Shown here: in pieces, positions 18,133 to 26,570 of the stretch
How positions within the stretch are numbered: the stretch's first letter is position 1
How the letters are laid out: every line of letters starts with the position of its first letter
DNA from: Neisseria lactamica
Lineage (GTDB): Bacteria; Pseudomonadota; Gammaproteobacteria; Burkholderiales; Neisseriaceae
Assembly: GCF_901482445.1 (NCBI RefSeq)
Contig: NZ_LR590477.1
Location: forward strand, 682,001 to 746,000
DNA: 64,000 nucleotides
Direction: 5' to 3'
The notes under the pieces: generated by a model
Database searches by the model: none
Told to the model about the DNA's origin: nothing
What the model saw: the letters and a program-made list of their open reading frames with translations, nothing else
Program-made: the position numbers and the translations under genes

Positions 18133-18792
18133 TTATTTAACATACCAAATTACATCGCTATAAATGATTTTATTGCTTGGTTTTCCATCTTTTAACAATC
18201 CTTGATCTAAAGCGATTAAAGCATTTTGGTCAAAATTATCAAGATAATCTGTGATTTTAGTGTAAATCCCCCTTAAATCGCTTTTTAATTTCCAGTGTTG
18301 CTTGTTTTTAGTGTCGTATAAAATCACAAACAGGCGGTTTTCAAAGTGCATTCTTCTTTCTGTACTTTGGTTTTTGTATAGCCATTCTATGATTTCTTTT
18401 TTATTTTTCAGGGCGTATTCAAGATTATGGCCGAAACCCCTTGGAAACTGCGAAGTTTTATGGTCAAAGTTAATGTTATTTATATAAAAATCAATAGATT
18501 GATGATATTGATCCGCTTCTTTTCTTACAGAATGATGCTGTGAAAACATGGCTTCAATGGCTTGTGCGGATTTGAAATTAAGCCATCTATTTTTTGCGTA
18601 TTCGGTCAATGGCCGGTCTAGATTTTCAGATTGGCATTTTTCTAAAAGAGCCGAATAACTTCTTATTTTATAGATAAAATCTGTTTTCCTGTCTGATAAA
18701 TTTCCTTGCTTTTTGCCCCAAGAATACGAGCCGTTATCGGTTCTTTCTTTCAGCATATTTTCCAGCAATTCAAGAGCTTGATTAAAGTCCAT
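18133..18792 (-). CDS. Putative type II restriction endonuclease
   Basis: A 219-residue A+T-rich protein with no domain I recognise (MDFNQALELLENMLKE at the N-terminus, a central Asp/Asn-rich segment, IIYSDVIWYVK at the end). Its function is inferred from context: its ATG lies one base after the stop of a controller-protein gene, the standard C-R operon of controlled restriction systems, and a truncated adenine methyltransferase fragment lies divergently 500 bases away. A longer start at 18831 overlaps the controller gene. With the methylase broken, the enzyme is either inactive or protected by a methylase elsewhere. Confidence 0.5.
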   Translation of the reverse strand: MDFNQALELLENMLKERTDNGSYSWGKKQGNLSDRKTDFIYKIRSYSALLEKCQSENLDRPLTEYAKNRWLNFKSAQAIEAMFSQHHSVRKEADQYHQSIDFYINNINFDHKTSQFPRGFGHNLEYALKNKKEIIEWLYKNQSTERRMHFENRLFVILYDTKNKQHWKLKSDLRGIYTKITDYLDNFDQNALIALDQGLLKDGKPSNKIIYSDVIWYVK

Positions 18793-18793
18793 T

Positions 18794-19006
18794 TTATTCT
18801 TCAAATTTAAATAGTTCAGTAATTCCAACATTCAGAGAAACAGACAAAACTTCAATATTTTTCAGTGAAATGCTCCGTTTGCCTAATTCTACGTCGCTGA
18901 TATAGTTTCGCTGCACCCCTGAAATGTTAGCTAATCTAGCTTACGCCAGCCGGTTTTCTATTCTGAATTTTCTAATATTCAGCCCAAATTTTTTGCATAT
19001 ATCCAT
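18794..19006 (-). pseudogene. Restriction-system controller (C) protein with internal stop
   Basis: From the ATG near 19006 the minus strand reads MDICKKFGLNIRKFRIENRLA, then a TAA, then ARLANISGVQRNYISDVE and GKRSISLKNIEVLSVSL to a stop at 18794. This is a Cro/CI-type helix-turn-helix of the C-protein family; the stop falls where the family has SQE at the start of the recognition helix pair. One nonsense change (or a small indel restored in frame) disables it. It is immediately followed by the putative endonuclease. Confidence 0.75.
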
Positions 19007-19083
19007 GCCCTGCCTCTTAGAGTCCGAAAAAACGTTTTCTGTACGCTACGGGTTTGTATTGATAACAGCCTTCGCAAAAACTA

Positions 19084-19211
19084 CCAACGTTTCCAATGCC
19101 TTAAACCATTTTTAAGCATTTCTTCCCTTAATGTCCAACGGCTGACACTTTTTTCATCTGGTTGTGCCAATTGAAGGAAAATTTCTGTTTGTGTTTTTTA
19201 TCATGACCGGA
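19084..19211 (-). pseudogene. N-terminal fragment resembling an NlaIII-type endonuclease
   Basis: On the minus strand an ATG at about 19204 is followed by A6. Removing one A gives MIKTQTEIFLQLAQPDEK and then SVSRW, which resembles, from memory, the N-terminus of R.NlaIII-like CATG endonucleases. As it stands the A6 tract puts this segment out of frame, and after about 23 residues the likeness ends and a stop follows at 19081-19083. The fragment is too short to function; the family assignment should be checked by search. Confidence 0.4.
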
Positions 19212-19288
19212 CTCCACGAATGAGTTGAATTTTACGTTGATTTAATTACATTTTCCGCCTACGATAAGTTGTTTTTTAGAAAGTACAA

Positions 19289-19528
19289 ATGAACTATATA
19301 GAATCAAAGTTATCGCTTATTGGCTTTATTCAAGAAGGGATTGACTATGTTTTAACGAAAAATAGCGATAGTACAAAATATGAACATTTAACCTTATATG
19401 ATTTGTTCGCAGGCACCGGGGACAGTATGTTTTATAGCTATGTACTCACTAAACATTATATCGGGAATTGTGGTGAAATTTCTGCCGATAACTCTATTCT
19501 TGATGAGTTGGACGGATATACCGGATAA
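19289..19528 (+). pseudogene. N-terminal fragment of a D12-class N6-adenine DNA methyltransferase
   Basis: The 79-residue frame starts MNYIESKLSLIGFI and contains LYDLFAGTGDSM. The first matches the MNYIGSKxxLLxFI start of D12-class (Dam-like alpha) adenine methyltransferases and the second is the SAM-binding FxGxG motif I, with Glu replacing the usual Gly5. Nothing after residue 79 continues the family, and the catalytic DPPY motif is missing, so the gene is truncated. It faces away from the controller/endonuclease pair. Confidence 0.7.
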
Positions 19529-19632
19529 ACGCGCGGGAATTGCGGGATTTGATTTTCCGGAAACATTTGATTCCGCCCCGCTCAAATTTCCGGCTTCCCG
19601 CCTGCGCCGGAATAATGGGGGCGGCTGTAAAA

Positions 19633-19662
19633 ATGCCGTCTGAAACCACGTTCAGACGGCAT
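19633..19662. terminator. Inverted-DUS terminator between methylase remnant and proS
   Basis: ATGCCGTCTGAA and its inverse are separated by six bases, just past the proS stop. Confidence 0.75.
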
Positions 19663-19672
19663 CCGGGCAAGC

Positions 19673-21385
19673 TTACGCATTTAATGAAGCTGTTACACGC
19701 GCAACAATTTCTCCGATTGCAACTGCCTGCGCTTCGTTTTCGCGGCGTTCGGCGTATTCGACATTGCCTTCTTTCAAGGCGCGGTCGCCGATGACGATGC
19801 GGTGCGGGATGCCCAACAATTCGGAGTCGTTCAGCAGCACGCCCGCACGTTCGTCGCGGTCGTCCAGCAATACATCCGCGCCTGCCGCCAGCAGTTCGGC
19901 GTAGATTTTGTCGGCGGCTTCGCGCACGGTGTCTGATTTTTTGTAGTTCATCGGCACGATGACGACTTCAAACGGCGCCATCGCTTTGGTCCAGATGATG
20001 CCTTTTTCGTCGTTGTTCTGCTCGATGGCGGCGGCAACGACGCGGGTGATGCCGATGCCGTAGCAGCCCATTTCCATAATTTGCGATTTGCCGTTGTTGT
20101 CCAAGAAGCTGACATTCATCGCTTTAGTATATTTGTCACGCAACTGGAAGACGTGTCCGACTTCAATGCCGCGCGCCAGTTTCAGACGGGCTTGCCCGTC
20201 GGGGCTTTCGTCGCCTTCGACGACGTTGCGCAAATCGACAAACTCAGGTTCGGCAGCGTCGCGGCCGAAATTGAAGCCGGTATAGTGGTAGCCGTCTTCG
20301 TTCGCGCCGATGACCCAGTCCGCGCCTTTTTCGGTAGCGAAATCGGCATAGACTTTGCCCGCAAAGCTGACCGGACCCAGCGAGCCGCCGTTTGCGCCGA
20401 ACTGTTCGACAATAGCGGCAGGGCTTGCCATCGTCAGCGGCGATTTCACGCCTGCGAGTTTCTCGGCTTTGATGTCGTTAAATTCATGGTCGCCGCGTAA
20501 CAGCAGCAGGATAAGTTCGCCTTCGTTTTCGCCTTCAACCACGATGGATTTCAGTGTTTTTTCAATCGGAATACTGAGGAAATCAACCAATGAATCAATG
20601 GTTTTGACGTTCGGCGTGTGTACTTTGACGAGTTCTGCCTGAGCGGCTGCGCGTTCGCCTTTGAGCGGCAAGGTCGGCGCTAACTCGATATTGGCGGCGT
20701 AATCGGAAGTGTCGCTGTATGCAATCACATCTTCGCCGCTTTCAGCCAATACTTGGAATTCGTGCGAACCCGTACCGCCGATGCTGCCGGTGTCTGCGGC
20801 AACAGGGCGGAACGCCAAACCCAGACGGGTAAAGATACGGCAGTAAGCATCGTACATATCTTGATAGGTCGTCTGAAGCGAGGCATAGTCGGCGTGGAAG
20901 GAATAAGCGTCTTTCATGACAAACTCGCGCGCGCGCATCACACCGAAGCGCGGGCGCACTTCGTCGCGGAATTTGGTTTGGATGTGGTAAAAGTTTTTCG
21001 GCAGTTGTTTGTAGCTGTTGACTTCTTTACGCACGATGTCGGCAATCACTTCTTCGCAAGTCGGCCCCATACAGAAATCGCGGTCGTGGCGGTCTTTCAG
21101 GCGCAGCAGTTCTTTACCGTAAAACTTCCAGCGGCCGGATTCCTGCCACAGCTCGGCAGGCTGCACCACCGGCATCAGCAGCTCCACGCTGCCCGCGCGC
21201 GCCATTTCTTCTCGCACGACGTTTTCGACTTTACGCAACACGCGCAACCCCATCGGCATCCAAGTATAAAGGCCGGACGCGTTGGCTTTAATCAGACCGG
21301 CGCGAATCATCAGCTTGTGGCTGGCAAGCGCGGCTTCGGCAGGGGCTTCTTTTAAAGTAGAGATAAAGAATTGGCTGGCTTTCAT
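19673..21385 (-). CDS. proS: Prolyl-tRNA synthetase
   Basis: Class II aminoacyl-tRNA synthetase charging tRNA-Pro. The 570-residue product is the long bacterial type with an inserted editing domain: start MKASQFFISTLKEAP, motif 2 region (FRDEVRPRFGVMRAREFVMKD as landmarks FRDE and REFVMKD), TGSIGGTGSHEF, the editing insertion (about 230-400), motif 3 GCYGIGITRVVAA and the anticodon-binding domain near the end (DDRDERAGVLLNDSELLG region). The start at 21385 fits the family; the frame runs open to 21550 without conservation. Confidence 0.95.
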   Translation of the reverse strand: MKASQFFISTLKEAPAEAALASHKLMIRAGLIKANASGLYTWMPMGLRVLRKVENVVREEMARAGSVELLMPVVQPAELWQESGRWKFYGKELLRLKDRHDRDFCMGPTCEEVIADIVRKEVNSYKQLPKNFYHIQTKFRDEVRPRFGVMRAREFVMKDAYSFHADYASLQTTYQDMYDAYCRIFTRLGLAFRPVAADTGSIGGTGSHEFQVLAESGEDVIAYSDTSDYAANIELAPTLPLKGERAAAQAELVKVHTPNVKTIDSLVDFLSIPIEKTLKSIVVEGENEGELILLLLRGDHEFNDIKAEKLAGVKSPLTMASPAAIVEQFGANGGSLGPVSFAGKVYADFATEKGADWVIGANEDGYHYTGFNFGRDAAEPEFVDLRNVVEGDESPDGQARLKLARGIEVGHVFQLRDKYTKAMNVSFLDNNGKSQIMEMGCYGIGITRVVAAAIEQNNDEKGIIWTKAMAPFEVVIVPMNYKKSDTVREAADKIYAELLAAGADVLLDDRDERAGVLLNDSELLGIPHRIVIGDRALKEGNVEYAERRENEAQAVAIGEIVARVTASLNA

Positions 21386-22080
21386 AAAAGTATTTTTCCA
21401 AACAGGCAGATTCAAAAGTAAGTCGGGTGCAGATTGTAACGCGAAAAAAGCAGGTTTTGCACCGCCCGCCGCAAATTCGGCGGCATTCCTCAACCGGAGG
21501 CGCGCAAGCAGGGCCGGTGCAGAACATACGAAAAACACCATAATTAACATAACTATTTGATTTTAATATATTTAAATATGCCTATTTTTTCATCAAAATA
21601 AGCGCACATTTGTTGTGTAAGACTTTTTTAACCTTACGCCAAATTTATCAACACGATTATCCACAAAGCCTGTGCATAGATTTTTCATCGGCGGCAACCT
21701 TGCCGGCAGAGAACGGATTATCTGATTTCACGCGATTCCGAAAAAATACAATCAAAATAAGTCAAAATATTTTCACAATAAAACAAGTTTTCCTGCCGGA
21801 CAAACATTCGGCAAAAGCGCAACCCGGCTTCAAAGGCACGCTTATTTGCCGGCAGGCTTGATTGCTGATAGGATTTCACCTGCAACAGGCCGGACATTTT
21901 TACAAATATCCCCTTGTTTTCAAGGCTTCTATAATTTTTTGAAAACATTAGGATTAATTATCCCGTTTCGGTCTGGTTTGGAAATTTTCGTTTTTTGCTT
22001 ATTGTTTTTCACTAACGAAAATAAAGGGGCAAGCCGTACACGCCCTGCCGATTTAACACTCAACATAAAGGATAGGTACT
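21386..22080. promoter_or_regulatory. Long regulatory leader upstream of aceE
   Basis: No convincing gene lies in these 695 bases between divergent proS and aceE. A DnaA-box-like TTATCCACA is seen at 21658-21666, a perfect TATAAT at 21930-21935 without a good -35, and a ribosome binding site AAAGGA about 9 bases before aceE. The half nearest aceE is A+T-rich. Such a long leader suggests regulated transcription of the pyruvate dehydrogenase operon. Confidence 0.45.
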
Positions 22081-24744
22081 ATGTCCACCCAATTACACGA
22101 TGTTGACCCCATTGAAACCCAAGAATGGCTGGATGCGTTAAGCTCCGTCCTCGAATACGAAGGCGGCGAACGCGCTCAATACCTCTTGGAAAAACTGGTC
22201 AAATACTGCCGCGACAAAGGTGTCCGTATGCCCCACGGCACGACCACCCCGTATTTGAATACCGTTTCGGTTGAAAACGAAAAAGGCATTCCTGGCGACC
22301 AAAACATCGAACACCGCATCCGCGCATTCGTGCGCTGGAACGCCGCCGCCATCGTATTGCGCGCCGGTAAGAAAGATTTGGAACTGGGTGGGCACATCGC
22401 ATCTTTCCAATCTGCCGCCACAATGTACGAAGTCGGCTTCAACCACTTTTGGAAAGCCAAGGGCGAAGGCGAAGAAGGCGATTTGGTATTTTTTCAAGGA
22501 CACGCCTCCCCCGGCATCTATGCCCGCGCCTTTGTCGAAGGCCGTCTGACCGAAGACCAATTAAATAATTTCCGCCAAGAAGTTGCCGGCAAAGGCCTGC
22601 CTTCCTACCCCCACCCCCACCTGCTGCCCGACTTTTGGCAATTCCCGACCGTATCTATGGGTCTTGGCCCATTGATGGCGATTTACCAAGCCCGTTTCCT
22701 GAAATACTTGGAATCTCGCGGTCTGGCCAAAACCAAAGGCCGTAAAGTATGGTGTTTCTGCGGCGACGGCGAAATGGACGAACCCGAAAGCCAGGGCGCA
22801 ATCGCCCTTGCCGCACGCGAAGGCTTGGACAACCTGATTTTCGTCATCAACTGCAACCTGCAACGTTTGGACGGCCCGGTACGCGGCAACGGCAAAATCA
22901 TCCAAGAATTGGAAGGCAACTTTGCCGGTGCCGGCTGGAATGTCGTCAAAGTCATTTGGGGCCGCCGCTGGGACCGCCTCTTGGCGAAAGACAAAGACGG
23001 CATCCTGCGCCAACGTATGGAAGAATGTTTGGACGGCGACTACCAAACTTACAAATCCAAAGACGGCGCGTATGTGCGCGAACACTTCTTCAATACGCCC
23101 GAACTGAAAGCATTGGTTGCCGATATGACCGATGACGAAATTTGGGCATTGAACCGTGGCGGCCACGACCCGCAAAAAGTGTACAACGCCTACGACCGCG
23201 CAGCGAACCATGCCGACGGCAAACCTACCGTAATTTTGGCGAAAACCATTAAAGGTTACGGTATGGGCGCATCCGGCGAAGGTCAAAACGTTGCCCACCA
23301 AGCCAAAAAAATGGACAAAGCGTCTCTGAAACAATTCCGCGACCGCTTTGACATTCCTGTTACCGACGAGCAAATCGACAGCGGTGACCTGCCTTACCTG
23401 ACTTTTGCTCCCGACAGCGAAGAATACAAATACCTGCACGCGCGCCGCGAATCTTTGGGCGGCTACCTGCCCCAACGCAAACCTACCCAAGAAGTTTTGG
23501 AAGTACCCGAACTGTCCGCATTTGAAACTCAACTCAAATCCAGCGGTGAACGCGAGTTCTCGACCACTATGGCATTCGTCCGCATCCTGTCCACTCTGCT
23601 GAAAGACAAAAAAATCGGCAAACGCGTCGTACCTATCGTTCCCGACGAAAGCCGTACTTTCGGTATGGAAGGCATGTTCCGCCAATACGGTATTTGGAAT
23701 CCGAAAGGTCAGCAATATACCCCTCAAGATAAAGACCAACTGATGTTCTACAAAGAATCCGTCGACGGTCAAATCCTGCAAGAAGGTATTAACGAACCGG
23801 GCGCGATGGCCGACTGGATTGCAGCTGCGACCAGCTACGCCAACAGCGACTTCGCGATGATTCCGTTCTATATCTATTATTCTATGTTCGGTTTCCAACG
23901 TGTCGGCGACTTGGCTTGGGCGGCGGGCGATATGCACGCGCGCGGCTTCCTGTTGGGCGGCACTGCCGGCCGTACGACGCTGAACGGCGAAGGCCTGCAA
24001 CACGAAGACGGCCACAGCCATGTTCAAGCGGATCTGATTCCGAACTGCGTCACTTACGATCCGACCTTCCAATACGAAGTCGCCGTCATCGTACAAGACG
24101 GTCTGCGCCGTATGTATGCCAACCACGAAGACGTGTTCTACTACATCACCCTGATGAACGAGAACTACACCCATCCGGATATGCCCGAAGGTGCAGAACA
24201 AGACATCTTGAAAGGTATGTACCTGCTGAAAGCCGGCGGCAAAGGCGACAAGAAAGTCCAATTGATGGGTTCCGGTACCATCCTGCAAGAAGTCATTGCC
24301 GGTGCCGAATTGCTGAAAGCCGACTTCGGCGTAGAAGCAGATATCTGGTCTTGCCCGTCCTTCAACCTGCTGCACCGCGACGCTGTCGAGGTGGAACGCT
24401 TCAACCGCCTGCATCCGCTGGAAGCCGAAAAAGTACCTTTCGTTACTTCCCAACTGCAAGGTCATGACGGTCCGGTGATTGCCGCTACCGACTACATCCG
24501 CAGCTATGCCGACCGTATCCGCGCCTATATCCCGAACGATTACCACGTTTTGGGTACTGACGGCTTCGGTCGCTCCGACAGCCGCGCCAACCTGCGCAGC
24601 TTCTTCGAAGTGGACCGCTACAACGTTGCCGTTGCCGCATTGGCCGCATTGGCGGAACAAGGCAAAGTCAGCAAAGAGACCGTTCAGCAAGCCATCGAAA
24701 AATACGGCATCAAAGCCGACTCAGCCCCTAGCTGGAAACGCTGA
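22081..24744 (+). CDS. aceE: Pyruvate dehydrogenase E1 component
   Basis: Homodimeric thiamine diphosphate-dependent E1, which decarboxylates pyruvate and transfers the acetyl group to lipoyl-E2. Length is 887 residues, as in E. coli. Visible landmarks: start STQLHDVDPIETQEWLDAL, HASPGIYARAFVEGRL, the ThDP motif CGDGEMDEPES...NLIFVINCNLQRLDGPVRGN (GDG then NCN), the central transketolase domain (TTMAFVRILSTLL, FGMEGMFRQYGI) and GTAGRTTLNGEGLQHEDG. It heads the aceE-aceF-lpdA operon. Confidence 0.97.
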   Translation: MSTQLHDVDPIETQEWLDALSSVLEYEGGERAQYLLEKLVKYCRDKGVRMPHGTTTPYLNTVSVENEKGIPGDQNIEHRIRAFVRWNAAAIVLRAGKKDLELGGHIASFQSAATMYEVGFNHFWKAKGEGEEGDLVFFQGHASPGIYARAFVEGRLTEDQLNNFRQEVAGKGLPSYPHPHLLPDFWQFPTVSMGLGPLMAIYQARFLKYLESRGLAKTKGRKVWCFCGDGEMDEPESQGAIALAAREGLDNLIFVINCNLQRLDGPVRGNGKIIQELEGNFAGAGWNVVKVIWGRRWDRLLAKDKDGILRQRMEECLDGDYQTYKSKDGAYVREHFFNTPELKALVADMTDDEIWALNRGGHDPQKVYNAYDRAANHADGKPTVILAKTIKGYGMGASGEGQNVAHQAKKMDKASLKQFRDRFDIPVTDEQIDSGDLPYLTFAPDSEEYKYLHARRESLGGYLPQRKPTQEVLEVPELSAFETQLKSSGEREFSTTMAFVRILSTLLKDKKIGKRVVPIVPDESRTFGMEGMFRQYGIWNPKGQQYTPQDKDQLMFYKESVDGQILQEGINEPGAMADWIAAATSYANSDFAMIPFYIYYSMFGFQRVGDLAWAAGDMHARGFLLGGTAGRTTLNGEGLQHEDGHSHVQADLIPNCVTYDPTFQYEVAVIVQDGLRRMYANHEDVFYYITLMNENYTHPDMPEGAEQDILKGMYLLKAGGKGDKKVQLMGSGTILQEVIAGAELLKADFGVEADIWSCPSFNLLHRDAVEVERFNRLHPLEAEKVPFVTSQLQGHDGPVIAATDYIRSYADRIRAYIPNDYHVLGTDGFGRSDSRANLRSFFEVDRYNVAVAALAALAEQGKVSKETVQQAIEKYGIKADSAPSWKR

Positions 24745-24751
24745 TTGATGC

Positions 24752-24795
24752 TTCAGACGGCCTGTTTGCCCCATTCCGACATCAGGCCGTCTGAA
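24752..24795 (+). terminator. DUS-based hairpin between aceE and aceF
   Basis: TTCAGACGGCCTG and CAGGCCGTCTGAA are exact inverses around an 18-base loop. Lacking a T run, it may attenuate or process the aceE-aceF transcript rather than end it. Confidence 0.5.
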
Positions 24796-24889
24796 AACCG
24801 AATGCCCGAATGGTTTGAACAAACCGTACCGATGCCGTGCGAAGCAGTTTTCAGACGGCATCCAACTGAAAAAGATTAAAGGAACTCAA

Positions 24890-26494
24890 ATGAGTATCGT
24901 AGAAATCAAAGTCCCCGATATCGGCGGTCATGAAAACGTCGACATCATCGCCGTAGAAGTCAAAGCGGGCGACACCATCGCCGTTGACGACACCCTGATT
25001 ACCTTGGAAACCGATAAAGCCACGATGGACGTACCTGCCGATGCGGCCGGCGTCGTGAAAGAAGTGAGAGTCAAAGTCGGCGACAAAATCTCCGAAGGCG
25101 GCGTGATTCTGACCGTTGAAACCGGTGCCACCGCTGCCGAAGCCGCTCCGGCTGCTGAAGCGCAACCCGCGCCTGCTGCCGCACCCGCTGCCGCAGGCGG
25201 TGCGGCCGTCCAAGTAGCCGTCCCCGACATCGGCGGCCATACCGATGTAGATGTAATCGCCGTCGAAATTAAAGTTGGCGATACCGTTGCCGAAGACGAC
25301 ACGCTGATTACTTTGGAAACCGACAAAGCGACGATGGACGTACCTTGTACCGCTGCCGGTGTCGTTAAAGCCGTATTCCTGAAAGTCGGCGACAAAGTAT
25401 CCGAAGGCTCTGCCATTATCGAAGTAGAAACCGCCGGCTCTGCCGCCGCACCGGCTCCTGCCCAAGCTGCCGCACCTGCACCGGCTGCCGCGCCTGCTGC
25501 CGCTCCAGCTTCTGCCGCACTAGTCGCTGCACCTGCACCTGCCGCTCCTGCCGCCAAAATCGACGAAGCCGCTTTCGCCAAAGCACACGCGGGTCCTTCC
25601 GCACGCAAACTGGCGCGCGAATTGGGCGTGGATTTGGGCCAAGTCAAAGGTACCGGCTTGAAAGGCTGTATCGTGGGCGACGACATCAAAGCCTTTGTGA
25701 AATCCGTTATGCAGGGCGGTGCGGCGAAACCTGCCGCAGCCGGCACGTCTTTGGGCGGCGGTCTGGACTTGCTGCCGTGGCCTAAAGTGGACTTCTCCAA
25801 ATTCGGTAATGTCGAAGTTAAAGAATTGTCCCGCATTAAGAAAATCTCCGGTCAAAATCTGTCCCGCAACTGGGTTGTGATTCCTCACGTTACCGTACAC
25901 GAAGAAGCGGACATGACCGAATTGGAAGAATTCCGCAAACAGTTGAACAAAGAATGGGAACGCGAAGGCGTGAAACTGTCCCCGTTGGCGTTCATTATCA
26001 AAGCCTCCGTTTCCGCGCTGAAAGCCTTCCCCGAATTCAACGCCTCACTGGACGGCGACAACCTGGTGCTGAAAAACTACTTCAACATCGGTTTCGCAGC
26101 CGATACGCCGAACGGCTTGGTTGTTCCCGTCATCAAAGACGTGGATCAAAAAGGCTTGAAACAAATCAGCCAAGAGCTGACCGAATTGTCCAAAAAAGCC
26201 CGCGAAGGCAAGCTCAAACCGCAAGAAATGCAGGGCGCGTGCTTTACCATTTCCAGCTTGGGCGGCATTGGCGGCACAGGCTTCACGCCGATTGTGAACG
26301 CTCCCGAAGTCGCCATCTTGGGCGTGTGCAAATCCCAAATCAAACCGGTTTGGAACGGCAAAGAGTTCGCCCCGCGCCTGATGTGCCCGTTGAGCCTGTC
26401 CTTTGACCACCGTGTCATCGACGGCGCGGCCGGTATGCGCTTCACCGTATTCCTGGCCAACCTGTTGAAAGACTTCCGCCGCATTACCCTGTAA
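24890..26494 (+). CDS. aceF: Dihydrolipoamide acetyltransferase (PDH E2)
   Basis: Core of the pyruvate dehydrogenase complex; it takes acetyl groups on swinging lipoyl arms and passes them to CoA. The 534-residue product has two lipoyl domains with ETDKATMDVP motifs (lipoyl Lys43 and Lys146), Ala/Pro-rich flexible linkers, a peripheral subunit-binding domain (about 226-262, GPSARKLARELGV) and the catalytic domain ending with DHRVIDG (His507, Asp511). The start at 24890 follows AAAGGA; the frame extends to 24815 through an uptake sequence. The DNA of lipoyl domain 1 is partly duplicated in the Hsp70 gene at 55713. Confidence 0.97.
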   Translation: MSIVEIKVPDIGGHENVDIIAVEVKAGDTIAVDDTLITLETDKATMDVPADAAGVVKEVRVKVGDKISEGGVILTVETGATAAEAAPAAEAQPAPAAAPAAAGGAAVQVAVPDIGGHTDVDVIAVEIKVGDTVAEDDTLITLETDKATMDVPCTAAGVVKAVFLKVGDKVSEGSAIIEVETAGSAAAPAPAQAAAPAPAAAPAAAPASAALVAAPAPAAPAAKIDEAAFAKAHAGPSARKLARELGVDLGQVKGTGLKGCIVGDDIKAFVKSVMQGGAAKPAAAGTSLGGGLDLLPWPKVDFSKFGNVEVKELSRIKKISGQNLSRNWVVIPHVTVHEEADMTELEEFRKQLNKEWEREGVKLSPLAFIIKASVSALKAFPEFNASLDGDNLVLKNYFNIGFAADTPNGLVVPVIKDVDQKGLKQISQELTELSKKAREGKLKPQEMQGACFTISSLGGIGGTGFTPIVNAPEVAILGVCKSQIKPVWNGKEFAPRLMCPLSLSFDHRVIDGAAGMRFTVFLANLLKDFRRITL

Positions 26495-26504
26495 CCCGAC
26501 CGGC

Positions 26505-26536
26505 TTCAGACGGCATAGCGGTCTGTGCCGTCTGAA
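26505..26536 (+). terminator. Inverted-DUS hairpin between aceF and lpdA
   Basis: TTCAGACGGCAT at 26505-26516 and TGCCGTCTGAA at 26526-26536 can pair. No long T run follows, so read-through into lpdA is likely. Confidence 0.55.
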
Positions 26537-26570
26537 AAGGAAGTTTGAACATCATTCAGAAAGATGAGAC

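Noticed and set aside
18924..19115. 63-residue + strand ORF
   Set aside because: It is antisense to the controller-protein pseudogene, whose helix-turn-helix reading is better supported.
21846..22106. 86-residue ORF overlapping the aceE start
   Set aside because: Overlaps a certain start codon, has no ribosome binding site and no similarity.
22561..24690. 709-residue open frame on the minus strand opposite aceE
   Set aside because: It is the shadow of the strongly biased aceE codons; no family motif and no ribosome binding site.
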